Source: Sepioteuthis lessoniana (Eukaryota > Mollusca > Cephalopoda > Myopsida > Loliginidae). From it: DNA of 64,000 nt. Numbering within the stretch: position 1 is the first letter of the stretch; the number at the start of each line of letters is the position of its first letter. The position numbers and the translations under genes were made by a program. The notes beneath the pieces were generated by a model. It was not told the origin of the DNA. It was given only the letters and a program-made list of their open reading frames with translations, and made no database searches. Below, piece after piece: positions 48,337 to 59,250 of this stretch. The stretch is from positions 4,959,982-5,023,981 of the forward strand of contig OY757904.1 in NCBI GenBank assembly GCA_963585895.1. The letters are read 5' to 3'.

Positions 48337-48407
<71 letters not shown>

Positions 48408-48440
48408 TCCGAAAAACATCAAACATCTATCTATCTATCT
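48337..48440. repeat. (GA)n and (CTAT)n microsatellites
   Basis: Interrupted GA repeats to about 48,402, then a short CTAT tract. Confidence 0.93.
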
Positions 48441-49515
48441 ACTTATGTTTCAAAATGTTTGCTATTGTTCATTTTACATAATTCTATTGGAAATACATAT
48501 GACATCAAATTTACAACGCTAGTCCTACAAATAACCTTCCATTCAATTTCATTTGTTCTAATTTTAATCCATATTTTATCTTTGCTTTAAGTCGCGGTTA
48601 TGATTAATTTTCACAAATATTTTCTTTCATCTTTTATTGTAGTAGCTTTTTATGGCAACTCAAATGAGATTGTCGGCATGTTGCTGGTCATAATAAAACA
48701 TAAGCAATCTGAAACTGGATTTGTTGCCAGTAAAGAATAAGATGCTTGAATTCACCCATGTGACTTATAATGTACAGGTGTGATGAACGTGGTTTGACTG
48801 TGAGAAGAAATCTTGGTGAGGAGGGTTTGTTTGTGTATTTTAAAACGACGCGAGACTACGTTTAAGGAGGCTTAAGGCTTTTTTGATAGACAGGGAGACA
48901 TTCTCAATAGCTGAAATTAAATAATCCAATTTTAGGTTGAGAATTGACGGAACAGACCCAGCAAATTCATTAAGGAGTACGCTGTTACGGACTACGTTTG
49001 AGAAATGAAAATCAAATAAACATGTTGTGTCTTATGTTACCTTACCTGCGAAAGACGATGATTATTCATGTTTTGCTTGTGAGGACAACTCAACATTTTG
49101 GTGAAACTCAAACTCTTGTATCCTTTTACTTCGAAGTTATTCTTTAACAATAACCTGATTTTTTTCTGGAACATGAGTTAAAATCTTATCGTGATTTTAT
49201 CTTTTATTACCTACTTTTCCTTGCTATTGCAGAATTTATGCACCAAGGGAATTGAGATTAAAAAAACAGCTAAAATTAAAATATGAAAGAAAATTCTATT
49301 AAAATTTATGATAATAATGATTGAAAATGTTTCATCGAAAAAAATGAAAAATAGTATTTTTGAAATATTTATGTAAAAAGTAATTCTGCTGCGGAATACT
49401 GACAACATGAAAATTAAAAAGTGAAAAATTATTTTCATCAATTGAAAGAATAATGAGTGCCGATTTCTCTTTTTGTTTTGTTTGTCTTCCGGGTAATGTT
49501 TATATCAACATACGT
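48441..49515. other. No gene recognised
   Basis: AT-rich unique DNA. The open frame 49,453-49,635 enters a SINE and is not a gene. Confidence 0.5.
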
Positions 49516-49519
49516 AAAC

Positions 49520-49797
49520 ACAAAAACGTTCTTAGCATAACGGCTATCATTGTAGGAGACGGAATAGAGTTCAATTCCTGGATGAGGCTGTTTACCTTTG
49601 TGCTAATGCCTTTGGGAAGACATAAATCGATCTAATCTCTCTCCATCTATAAGTAAATAGTAGAGAAAACTGGGTTTTCAACCTTGGTTAGGCGGTTAAT
49701 CAAGGAGAAGGAAAACTGCAAAATCACACGAGTTTGATTTTGGTAAAAAATTTACTTTATAGCACATCCTCTCCGATGCGGATGGGTTTGGTAAATA
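49520..49797 (+). mobile_element. tRNA-derived SINE, family A
   Basis: The head is degraded but keeps GAGTTCAATTCCTGG as a good B box. The body has AAGGAGAAGGAAAACTGC and ends GGTTTGGTAAA. A candidate TSD ATACGTA occurs near 49,510 and 49,797. Confidence 0.8.
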
Positions 49798-50017
49798 CGT
49801 ACATGAAGGAAAAAATACATATGTGAGTATTCAAATTCTCCAAATTGTATTCAGCAGTGGAACCCAAAGTGTATTCTGCCAATCTATCTGATTATATTCC
49901 TACACGAATTTTATTAAAAAAGGAATTATCTTTCTTATGAGAACAATTTTGTCGTAGGAATATACATTAAGCTAGATCATTCTGAGAGATATCATTATTC
50001 ATCATCATCGACCACTT

Positions 50018-50048
<31 letters not shown>

Positions 50049-50396
50049 GAAGCTTAGCCTTGCCCATGAATGCATAACGAATGGCCAATATATCGATGAT
50101 AGAGATTTGTATTTGTTATTGTTGACTGACTATAGACAAATCAATGATATAATGTAGGTGAAACGTAAAAACAGGAAAACATTACTTTTAAAAAATCTAC
50201 TGACTTAAATCAAACAGAGGATTGGAATGAAGTAAAGCAATAAAACAGCAACAAAAAAAAAAAACACTTATCTTATTAAAATATCTCAATTTTGAATAAT
50301 ATTTTCAACTAATTCAAGTAATCTCAGCAAGGGAAATGATATCAGATTATCAAGATGAAACATGAAAGACAAATAAAACCTATCTGTTCTCCCTCC

Positions 50397-50398
<2 letters not shown>
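49798..50398. other. Spacer with (CAT)n tract
   Basis: A CAT trinucleotide tract lies at about 50,021-50,048. No LINE body adjoins it, so it is not an RTE tail that I can recognise. Confidence 0.6.
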
Positions 50399-50466
<68 letters not shown>

Positions 50467-50524
50467 GACGTGTGACAGACATGAAATTAAAAAAAACATA
50501 ATTGACGTGTGACAGCATAAAATA
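50399..50524. repeat. (AT)n tract and 38-bp direct repeat
   Basis: About 32 AT units are followed by two copies of ATAATTGACGTGTGACAG, 38 bp apart, at 50,461 and 50,499. Confidence 0.9.
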
Positions 50525-50902
50525 AAAAAACCCAAAAGCTTGAAAACCTAAAAAGTAAGTAATTGTCTTATAAAAAGAGTCAATAATAAATAACTTGCTT
50601 TATCATCGCTCAATTACGCAAATACATATTTTTCATTACGGATAAAATTAATTTAAAAAATTTATTTTTTAAACATATGGGATGCTTTACACCTCAGTCG
50701 ATCTTTGAATTAAGATTTCGAAGACCCACGATTTTGATGTTTACAGCTCCGCGTCCAAAACAAAACTATAATATGAGTCGGAGTTTTAACTTTCAAAAAA
50801 TCTGATAATATTTCAACTTGAAATACTTTTTTAAATTGTAATATAATTGTATATCATTTTTCGTAGAACACAATTTCCTCTAGAATTTTTCATTTCAATT
50901 AC

Positions 50903-50905
<3 letters not shown>
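50525..50905. other. Nothing recognised
   Basis: Unique AT-rich sequence. Confidence 0.5.

Positions 50906-50974
<69 letters not shown>
50906..50974. repeat. (GT)n microsatellite
   Basis: About 34 GT units. Confidence 0.98.
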
Positions 50975-50976
<2 letters not shown>

Positions 50977-51767
50977 ATATGTGAAATTTATAAAAAGTAT
51001 TTTCGAGCTTATCAATCATATTTATTATTGAGCGTTATTACACTTTTATAAGAAAACCCAATCATTCCATCTTGCAAGTAATCCTATCTCGTTGGTCATC
51101 GTCCGAGATAAACATTGTCATTATTTACTAAATTTTGCTTAGTTTCGCACACAGATAACAAGTTGTTTACCAACCCAGGTGTTCTTAAGTGGTCTCCTAT
51201 CTGAGTAGTGATCAAGTTAAACGCCGTTTAATATCAATGATTTATCGGGATTTTGTTCTTTCAGCATGATTTGATTGTACGTCACTGTTACAATCCCACC
51301 AGAGGAACTAATCGAAGTCAGTGCATCAAATTTTACATGCAGTATTGCTCTTTAACAAACACTTTTACTTTGCAGTAAAATCCAACTTTTTTTTCTAGTT
51401 TCTATAAAAACTTAAACACGAAGTTTTAGTTTAATCAGAATTCCCATGAAAATAAATCTAATGCAATTTTTCTCTTGTTTTTACAGAACATACCTCTTAA
51501 ATATAAATTTGTAAATCAAACTAAAAAGTTGCCAAAAATAGAAATATTTTATTTTATCTTATTTTACTATTTCAAACAAACCCAAAGAAAGACCTCTGCA
51601 TTGTACATGCCGAGTTTTTACAGGTAAAAATAATCTATTTCTCTGATAAACTACCTTTCAACTGCACAAAAATCAATGTCTTGCACGTCTTATAAGTAAA
51701 ACAAATCATCAACTCGATGAAGAAGGATGCATGTGTATATACAAACACACACATAGACAAGAAGAAG
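50975..51767. other. Nothing recognised
   Basis: Unique AT-rich sequence before the SINE cluster. Confidence 0.5.
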
Positions 51768-51995
51768 TGTCCCCGTGTAGTCGTGGCTAATGTGCCGGAC
51801 AGTAACATCATAGTAAGGGAGTTCGAACTCCAGTCACGGTATGAGATTCACTTTCAGTCTAATACCATTGAGAATAGTATAGATTATCTTTTGCTCCAAC
51901 AGGTATGGGTTAAATAGTTCTACTACTGTTCTTCTACGATGATAGATTTGGCATTAAATAACCTAGGAAGATTTCTATCCCATTAAACAAAGAAA
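51768..51995 (+). mobile_element. tRNA-derived SINE, family C
   Basis: The head has GTGGCTAATGTGCCGG as A-box region and GAGTTCGAACTCC, a near-consensus B box. A body of about 90 bp follows, and the tail is GATTTGGCATTAAATAACC, then AAGATTTCTATCCCATTAAAC and AAAC-rich sequence. The tail is that of families B and D. Confidence 0.82.
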
Positions 51996-52027
51996 ACAAA
52001 CCAAAGAAAAAAACAAATGTTGACGAA

Positions 52028-52590
52028 ACCTGCAGGGGGTAAGTCTCCTCTAATGAGGGTCCTGGATATGACACTAAACAATCTGATGGTGAGGCTCCAG
52101 TAATGTTAGAGTTTTGGAAAATGCGGAGTACGCCTTTATGACCATCGCTCCCTGTTCTAATCAGGCTCGGAATGATGGCACCTGATAGGGCCTATCTGTG
52201 GGTTAAATAGAACTAGACTCTGTGCTTATGCTAAGCCAACCAGCTCATTGGCGCAGTGAGTAGAGCGTTCGCCAATGATCAGAGAGACCTGAGTTCAATC
52301 CCAGGTCGCGTCATACCAAAGACTTTAAAAATAGTACTTGATACCTCCTTGCTTAACACTCAGCAATATAAGGTACATATCGAGAGTAAAGTGGGGCAAT
52401 CTAGGGAAAGGAGTAGCGCCTCACTACACGTTGGTGTAGTAGCAATTGTAAAGAGAGCCTTCTGGTCGCCCGCAGCTACGGTCGCTAACTTTATATGTAT
52501 AAAAATGGATTTAGTATTAAATGACCAGTAATAGTTGATAGGTCATAAAGCCAAACCAAACTGAAATTTGGACTGAAAACTTAAAAAAAA
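52028..52590 (+). mobile_element. Family B head and remnant, split by a nested SINE
   Basis: From 52,031 (CTGCAGGGGG) to 52,232 the sequence follows the family B head up to GTGCTTATGCTAA. After the SINE at 52,233-52,552 it resumes with AAACTGAAATTTGG...GACTGAAAAC, which fits the ~55-bp unit. The 5' end is truncated. Confidence 0.75.
52233..52552 (+). mobile_element. tRNA-derived SINE, family D, nested in family B
   Basis: The head is GCTCATTGGCGCAGTGAGTA (A box), then GAGTTCAATCCCAGG (B box), and is close to a real tRNA in arrangement. The body ends GTCGCTAACTTTATATG and the tail is ATGGATTTAGTATTAAATGA, then GTTGATAGGTCATAAAGCC. The tail is shared with families B and C. Confidence 0.87.
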
Positions 52591-53332
52591 AAAACAAACA
52601 CTGCCATTTATCAAATGATCAATTTTATAAAAACTCAAATAATTTTTTCATGTTTGGTAGATTTTTAAACCGTTATATTTTTCTTCAACTTGATAAGTTT
52701 CAAATACAAATTATAGCGTTTTTTTTTTCTTTACATTAATAACTATTTACAATTAATTTTTGAAAAATCCAGTTTTATAGTGTATAAAAATGATTCTTAA
52801 GTCAGATTTTTCTTGAATTCTTCTTCTTGCTAAAAGCATGAAGGAAAAAATAATAAATTTATAAAAGTGTTTTTTCTACAATCGATTTCTCACCGAAATC
52901 TGTTCTTCATTAATTAAAAGGTGTACACTCTCATAAATATACGTATTTACACTCTATGAGAATTGTTTGATTTTACCGATGGCGAATCGTAGACAATAAT
53001 TTGTGATTCATATAAATGGAATTGAAACACGTTTACCTAGAAATGATTATTGCCTTGGGAATGGTACAAAAGTGAAAAAAAATTGCATATATAAATGAGC
53101 CTAAGAAAACTATATATCCACTTATAGTTTTCTGGAATACATTCCTTTATAATTAGATTTATGACAAATCTTACAAGCTGAAACACATTTCGACAAATGC
53201 TGTTTAAATCACTGCAAATTCCCAGTGTAGAATGCTTTCTCACTTTTCAATAAATACATATCAAACAGTCAGAGGAAAGTACGTCTGTATACTAACCTTT
53301 CAAAAGAACTTCGAAAACTGAACTTAGAAACA
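52591..53332. other. No gene recognised
   Basis: AT-rich unique DNA. Confidence 0.5.
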
Positions 53333-53349
53333 AAACGAGTTATTTTTAG

Positions 53350-53476
53350 TAATTTACAAAGCTCTTTGCTTCGATGTGGCACAAGGCCGAATGAATGGGG
53401 CGCCCAATGAGACTCGAACTCACTCGTGTAGGTTTGCTAGTCAAGCTTGCTAACCGTTACACCACCAGAGGTGCCC
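53350..53476 (-). mobile_element. 127-bp tRNA-like SINE with perfect 17-bp TSD
   Basis: On the minus strand it begins GGGCACCTCTGGTGGTGTAA (A box in TGGTGTAACGGTTAGCAAG), with a B box GAGTTCGAGTCTC about 35 bases on. The 5' GGGCACC can pair with GGCGCCC apart from one mismatch. About 50 bases follow (CATTCATTCGGCCTTGTGCC to the end TTTGTAAATTA). AAACGAGTTATTTTTAG occurs on both sides (53,333-53,349 and 53,477-53,493), so insertion limits are exact. The boxes look intact, but the 3' extension and TSD show a retroposed copy rather than a functional tRNA gene. Confidence 0.92.
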
Positions 53477-53630
53477 AAACGAGTTATTTTTAGAATGATC
53501 AGGCATATTGTAGGTCTTTTTAGCAGCTTAAGATAAATTAAACGTTGGTATAATTAATAATTTGCATATATTGAATAAAGGTTTAAACATTTCTTCGAAA
53601 ATAGTTGATTAAATTGATCAGTTTCCTTAG

Positions 53631-53633
<3 letters not shown>

Positions 53634-53712
<79 letters not shown>
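53634..53712. repeat. (TA)n microsatellite
   Basis: About 40 AT units. Tyr/Ile open frames on both strands here are artefacts. Confidence 0.98.
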
Positions 53713-53716
<4 letters not shown>

Positions 53717-55029
53717 AAATATATATATATGATTTCCTTTTCAAACAGGCACATTTTCTCCCAAGAAGTTCAACTCTATTTAAGCACTGGTAGCTTTTCA
53801 ACTGCCAGTTTTATCAATTCATCTGAAACCTACCGTATTCGAAAAATAATATATAATGATAAATGAAATGTAAATATTATTAAATGAAATACAATTAAAT
53901 ATTTTCAAAACGTTTTAAACATCATTAAGATTGCAGTTTATTCAAATTGTTGTGAATGTTAGATTGCGAAAAACACTACTAAGTTGTTATTTCCTTCAAA
54001 TATATAATCGGACACCGACAAAAGATACCAGAAAAATTGAATATCTAGTTGTAGCGACTGAGGCAGACTGATGTTCGCTGAGACAAGTAAATTTACAATC
54101 ATAGCCTTTTGATGATGCATTGTTTGAGTAGAAAAAAATAGCCTGTGATAAATTGTATGTATCTTGTAGAAAGTAAAAAAAAATGCAAACATATTAATCG
54201 CTGTCTGTAAAATCAATCAGTTTTCATCCTCTTATTATTCAAAAACACTCACTTCAGACGATATATGAGATTATACTGACTACATAAAGAAATACCCACA
54301 TAATACGCTCTTTCAGTATTTCATGTGAAGGTTGTTTGACTAACAACGTTATCTAAGTGTCTGTCAACAAAATTAAACTGTGACTACATCTGTTTTGAAT
54401 CAACCCTTCTTTCATACAGAGATATGAAAATAGAACTGACAGATGATTTTGAATTTATACTTAAATACAAAACGGAAATCCAAGCAATAGTAATGAAAAA
54501 GTATCTTTTAAAGTTACGCTTATATATAAAAATGCCATTTACATTGTACTGAAACATTAACAACTAGCCATCCAATTTGTTCACCGATGGACTTTTTATA
54601 CTTTACAAAAGACACGGAGGATATTCATAATTTCTTCGCCGAGAAACCGTTGAATTTTAATTTTGTAAATATCATTTAATAAATTTATAAAATGAAAAAG
54701 TTATATGTTTTTGGAATTAGTTTGAATTTTGTTCATTATTTGTTGTCAACTGAAGATTACATTGATAAATTTTCTGTCAATGTTTTGTTATTACTTAAAA
54801 AGATGAAATTAGTTTTCAGCAGTATGTTCTCTCCACATTATTCGAAAGCTAATAATATATAACATAGAAAAAGACCATTCTATCAAAAGAGGCATTGGAC
54901 ATTGATAATTAGTATATTTTGTGCTGAATGTTGTATTTAAAAACTGCACAGAAGTGATTACATGTTTCCATGTATCAATTTATCTTGACACAAAAACAAA
55001 TTTCTGATATCTAGACCAAAAAAATCAAT
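53713..55029. other. No gene recognised
   Basis: AT-rich unique DNA without supported features. Confidence 0.5.
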
Positions 55030-55126
55030 TGATCTAACAGATGGACAAAAATATTTATAAGTGTTGAAATTCCCAGTGGATCACTTTGTCCACCCAGTTG
55101 AGTCTAGTTTTAAACTCTTTATACGC
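55030..55126 (-). pseudogene. R4/Dong-like LINE fragment downstream of (AAT)n
   Basis: The minus strand gives FKTRLNWVDKVIHWEFQ-like sequence, matching YKTRHDWVGKVIHWEMC of the copy at 37,400-38,866 just after its zinc finger. It starts directly at the (ATT)n tract and fades after about 90 bp. Confidence 0.65.

Positions 55127-55180
<54 letters not shown>
55127..55180. repeat. (ATT)n tract
   Basis: Eighteen ATT units between two R4/Dong-like fragments. Confidence 0.97.
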
Positions 55181-55182
<2 letters not shown>

Positions 55183-55315
55183 CTAATAATTCACTCCTTG
55201 TAAGTTTTTCACATCAACGTTTGCTGATGGTCTTATACTGGAGTGGCAGCAAATCTTTCACTGAGTGACAGCAAGTCTCCTCAGGTATCCAGGACTCTTC
55301 TCAACATTCTCACCC

Positions 55316-55318
<3 letters not shown>
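55181..55318 (-). mobile_element. R4/Dong-like LINE, 138-bp 3' end between (ATT)n tracts
   Basis: The minus strand reads AGAAGAGTCCTGG, TGAGGAGACTTGCTG, AAGACCATCAGC and GATGTGAAAAACTT, colinear with the 3' end of the copy at 38,770-38,866. It is bounded by (ATT)n on both sides. Confidence 0.85.
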
Positions 55319-55379
<61 letters not shown>

Positions 55380-55430
55380 CTCTCAGTTTTTTATAATTCT
55401 CTACTTTACCCAAGACCTAGTGTGAGGGAA
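55319..55430. repeat. (ATT)n tract with possible LINE 3' end
   Basis: Nineteen ATT units (to 55,375). Beyond them the minus strand reads AAAAACTGAGAGTATAT, similar to the LINE end AAAAACTCTAATGAGTACAT. The second part is tentative. Confidence 0.6.
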
Positions 55431-55859
55431 AATATTAATCCCATGTATTTCATCTTCCATCCATATTTTCGGGTGAAACTTTTTCAGTCATATTCATAAT
55501 ACTCTTATGACAAAATATGAGATATTCACTGGTGCTAAAAACTAATGGAGAGTATGATACATCTTCTTTTTTTATTTCGGAAAATATTCTTTTCCCTTTA
55601 CAAGAACATAAAAAACTTTGAAAGAATTTGAAAAGTTAATTTCGAAGGTCAATAGAAACCGAACTTTCAGATTGTCAAAACAAAAGGTAAACAGGTTTTC
55701 GGGTTTGTCGGTGCGTTGACCTAATTTAATTCATGATAACGCTCGCCCATCTGTTGGAGTAAAAAGATCAGATCTTTGATTTTTCATTTTGCTTAAAGGG
55801 AAAATAGATACTCCTTCAAAAGCGTGGACTGAAATCCTTAATTAACCAAGCCCCTATAT
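55431..55859. other. Nothing recognised
   Basis: Unique sequence before the CCAAT-rich segment. Confidence 0.5.
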
Positions 55860-56660
55860 TTCTTATTGATTGGATAACTAATCAAAATCTGATACGTGGA
55901 AGTTATGCTCTTTCCACAGACGTAGATCAGTGCATTTGATTGGCTGACCAATCAAAAACTTGTAAAAGTATACGAAATGATCTGTGATTAGTCAGCCAAT
56001 CGGAAATGTTTGTTTCCAAGGGAATCCTTTATAAAAATAGATGTTTTTATGGTTAGATGAGAGAAGAGATCCAATGTCCAAACCAAAGATAAGAGAATTA
56101 GAAAAGAAAACTCTCAAAAAGGTAAAGCCTCACCAGCAAAACCCCACTCTCCAAAAAATTGAATTAGGCAGAAAAACTGCACCAGTCAAATACGTCAATT
56201 GGTTGTCTCTCAAACATAACAAAAGCGGCATTTTCTCTCTATAAATGGTGGTACTATAGCTTCACGACACCTAGTTGGCTGCTGGTCTCGTGATTACCAC
56301 ATGTGTCGACTGGTCTTTCTCTGTTCCTTTCCACGCCCACGTTGCTTTAAGATCCGAGGAAAGAGAAGATGGATGCGGTCCAGTCGATGATGGTTGGAAT
56401 TCGTGTTGGAGAGAAGAAAAGTTGCCAAGCAAATTTAGAAAAATGACGAAAAAAAGCGTTTGTTATAAACAGTAACAAACGTTTATTTACACAGTTGTTT
56501 AAATATTTTTCATCAAACACCGCGAACTGGGGGTGAAAATAGTTGACTGGCGGAGCCTTAACTGCAATTAGGCAGTGTCAAAATGGCGAATGCAATGGCA
56601 ACGGATTTGGTTCTTTAAGCGGCGAATTCCTGAACCAACTCCTTGACACTTAAATGAAAG
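55860..56660 (+). repeat. Possible LTR-type sequence B
   Basis: Three near-palindromic CCAAT units (near 55,867, GATTGGCTGACCAATC at 55,938, and GATTAGTCAGCCAATC at 55,985) are followed by TTTATAAAAATAG (about 56,028), as in sequence A on the opposite strand. Further on, 56,285-56,400 resembles 39,950-40,070 in the same strand, so order and orientation differ from A. Termini are not defined. Confidence 0.35.
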
Positions 56661-57039
56661 TGTCATAAAATATATTGTATATGTTATTTTGTGTATTAGT
56701 TTTTACTGCCACGGTAATTGTTTTTACGTATCACATTTCTTTAGTTTCTATTTTAAAGTCATTGTATTTACTTATTTGGTTATTTGATTCGACTGATATG
56801 TTATTATCTGTTCACAAAGACATATTAATTAGAAGGAATGTTTTCCTTGAAAGTCCTCAACCACTATATCTGGTCAGTTGCTCTTTATTTTTCCATCATG
56901 AATAGCAAAGTCCCAGAGAACAGTAGCCTTTTTGGTGCCTGCTACTCGTTCTTGTTCGTGTTTATACTATTTTCCAAATTTCTTTATTTCATAGCATTTG
57001 CATATTTTCCAGTGAAGTCCTATTTCATCATACCTCATT
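56661..57039. other. Nothing recognised
   Basis: Two overlapping plus-strand open frames (56,675-57,056) are rich in hydrophobic residues but have no recognised motif or context. Confidence 0.45.
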
Positions 57040-59250
57040 CCATATTATATTGGTGAGTCTCATTTTCTGATTTGTGCATATACCATTTATTAGTATTCTC
57101 AAATTTTAATATCCTTTGTAATTCTTAGTAGATCACTTTTCCTCCCCAGTCATGCTTGATCTTGTACTTCTTTTATGCTAGTTTGCTGCATTCACTTATT
57201 TAGTAATTGACCGTTTCATATTTACCTCTTCATAATTTACGATTGCTATTCTGTCACTTTATCACAATTGGTACTAATGGTATTGTTTTGCGCTGCAATT
57301 AAAGTATTCAGTTTATGTCTTTAGGATTCTCTTTCTTATTCCTGTTCAGGTCATCTCATGCACAATATCGTCTATTTGTCGCTTGAAGTATCCATACAGT
57401 TTTTTCTTTCAAGTTTTCTAGTCTGGTTTTCTGTTTGCTCTGACGTTGCCATTGCTGGTACTTTTGCTGCTGCAACTAAACTTCCTTTGCTCTTTTTGAT
57501 ATATTCTTTGAGGGTTCGTATTGTTGCATCAATTCAATCCTCAAACCAGACGATTTCTCTTCCATTTTCTTTTTTTTTTCACATATAGTCTCCCTATGCT
57601 ATGTTCAAGAACTTGTGCATAATCATCGATGTCCTCGTCCTTTAGTTGCCCAGTCAGCTGGGGGGGGTATAGAATACACCGATTGCATCTCTGCAGAGGG
57701 GTAAGACCCCCCAACGAGTGTCCTGGAAATGACACTAAAGAATCTGATGGTGAGGTTCTAGCAGTGATGGAACTTTGGAGAATGCGGAGTACCCCTTTAT
57801 TGCCATTGCTCCCGGGTCCACTCTGACCCGGAGTGGTAGCACCTGATAGGGCCCTATCTATGGGTTAAATAGAACTAACAGCATACTAGTGCTAAACTGA
57901 ATTGTTTGAATAAACTGAATAGCTTAAAATAAAAATGTTTTTGACAATTAAACCGTACTTACATTTAAACTGCGTGCTTATGCTTAACTGAATTATTTCA
58001 AATTGAACTCTTTTTCGACATTAAAACTGTATTTACACTTGAGTGAATTGTTACATATAACTGATTGAATAGTTTGAAATAGAAATGTTTTTGACCATTA
58101 AATTGTGTACTTATGCTAAACTGAATTGTTTTAAAAAGAACAGATTATTTACATAAAAATGGATTTAGCGTTAAATAACATACAAAGGTTGATATGCCAT
58201 AAAACCCAATAAACCAACCAACCAACTTGTCCTTTAGTTCATTTTTTAAGTTCTTCCCTTACATATTTCAAGAATGGTTCATTGATTCTAACTTAGGGAA
58301 TTGCCTAGGTGTTCATTCCTTTGACGAGATTTCTGCTGGATTGCTTTGTTTTGAGAAGTTTTCTCGTTCGTCTTTGGTAGTCCTTTTTTTTCATCTATGA
58401 TGGTATTCAGTTCCAATATTCACAAGTAATTTTCCCTCTCTCCAAGACTTCTGATGTTTTCCTGATTTTGTAGTTCAATTACTTCCATTATTTCTTCTTT
58501 CACACATTTCATTATGTGCATGTCACATTTTTCAATACCAAATTCAATTCCTATACCCTGGCTGTATGTTCTTATTGTCTGTATCAGGGTTTCCTGTTCT
58601 CTTTTTTTATTTTTATTAAATATCTTGATATCATCTATGTACATAAGGTGCTTCATCTTTTCAAGTGAATTTGTATATTTGTAGCTTTCGTTCATTTCTT
58701 AGTATATCATTGAGTGGTATATTATTACAAATAACTGTGACGAGAGTAAGTCTCCCTGGAAGATGCCTCATTGGACTTGCACTTCTGTTAGAATTCGTCG
58801 TCCTCCTGCTAATTCCAGTTTCCAGTTTTATCTCCATGATAAAGTTTATGGCTTCGACAGATATTTTACACATCTTTAGACATTCTATAATCCAGATTTC
58901 CGTGTCTGTAAGATAGGGTTTTTGAAGTCAATCTACGCCATGGCTACATTTTTGGTCTTGTTTTAACCTCATTGAGTTGATCTATATATGTTATAAGCCG
59001 TATTTTCCTCTTCTTCTTCTGTGGCATCCTTTCTGTTCCTCTGCAAATATTTCCCTAGATGCAAACGGATAATATATTTTCTCTCTTATCTATGCAGTTA
59101 GTATTTTCCATAGTAGAGATAAACAAGTTATCGTTCCCTAGTTGCCTTGGATAGTTCAGTTTTGAGGATCTTTCAGAATCAATCTAGTTCTCCTCTTTTT
59201 ATCTATTTAGCTATACTGCCTTCTTCAATGCATTTAATCAGATGCTGAGA
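57040..59250 (-). pseudogene. R4/Dong-like LINE, split by a family B insertion
   Basis: Read from high to low coordinate: a diverged RT N-terminal part (about 59,250-58,900), then RHLPGRLTLVTVICNNIPLN (58,661-58,873), corresponding to the GIFQGDSLSPLLFVI region, then the palm with an intact YIDD (58,630-58,641, in HLMYIDDIKIF) and IEFGIEKCDMHIMK. The family B element occupies 57,648-58,228. The LINE resumes with ELKDEDIDDYAQVL and GRLYV (57,700-57,580), an ATIRTLKEYIKKSKG stretch, and the post-zinc-finger ECSKLA..KYKIKHDWGGKVIY (about 57,210-57,140) and NKWYMHK (about 57,090). The copy is 3'-truncated and full of stops. Confidence 0.82.
57648..58228 (+). mobile_element. Family B SINE-like element with 11-bp TSD
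   Basis: It begins GCCCAGTCAGCTGGGGGG and ends in (ACCA)n. Parts are a head of about 220 bp (GAATCTGATGGTGAGG, GGAGTACCCCTTTATTGCC, CACTCTGACCCGG), about six ~55-bp units with a CTGAATTGTTT core, and the tail ATGGATTTAGCGTTAAATAA, then AGGTTGATATGCCATAAAAC. GTCCTTTAGTT flanks it (57,637-57,647 and 58,229-58,239); up to three bases of this may belong to the element start. It interrupts the R4/Dong-like ORF, which fixes its limits. Confidence 0.92.

Noticed and set aside
50021..50048. (CAT)n as an RTE 3' tail
   Set aside because: No RTE coding sequence adjoins the tract on either side.
53395..53476. tRNA gene on the minus strand
   Set aside because: The tRNA-like part has a 50-base 3' extension and lies within a 17-bp target-site duplication, so it is a retroposed SINE. 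The same reasoning applies to the tRNA-like heads at 1,709-1,997, 8,620, 49,520, 51,768 and 52,233.
56675..57056. Overlapping hydrophobic plus-strand frames as a host exon
   Set aside because: The region borders LINE sequence, is AT-rich, and shows no conserved motif or splice sites that I can support.
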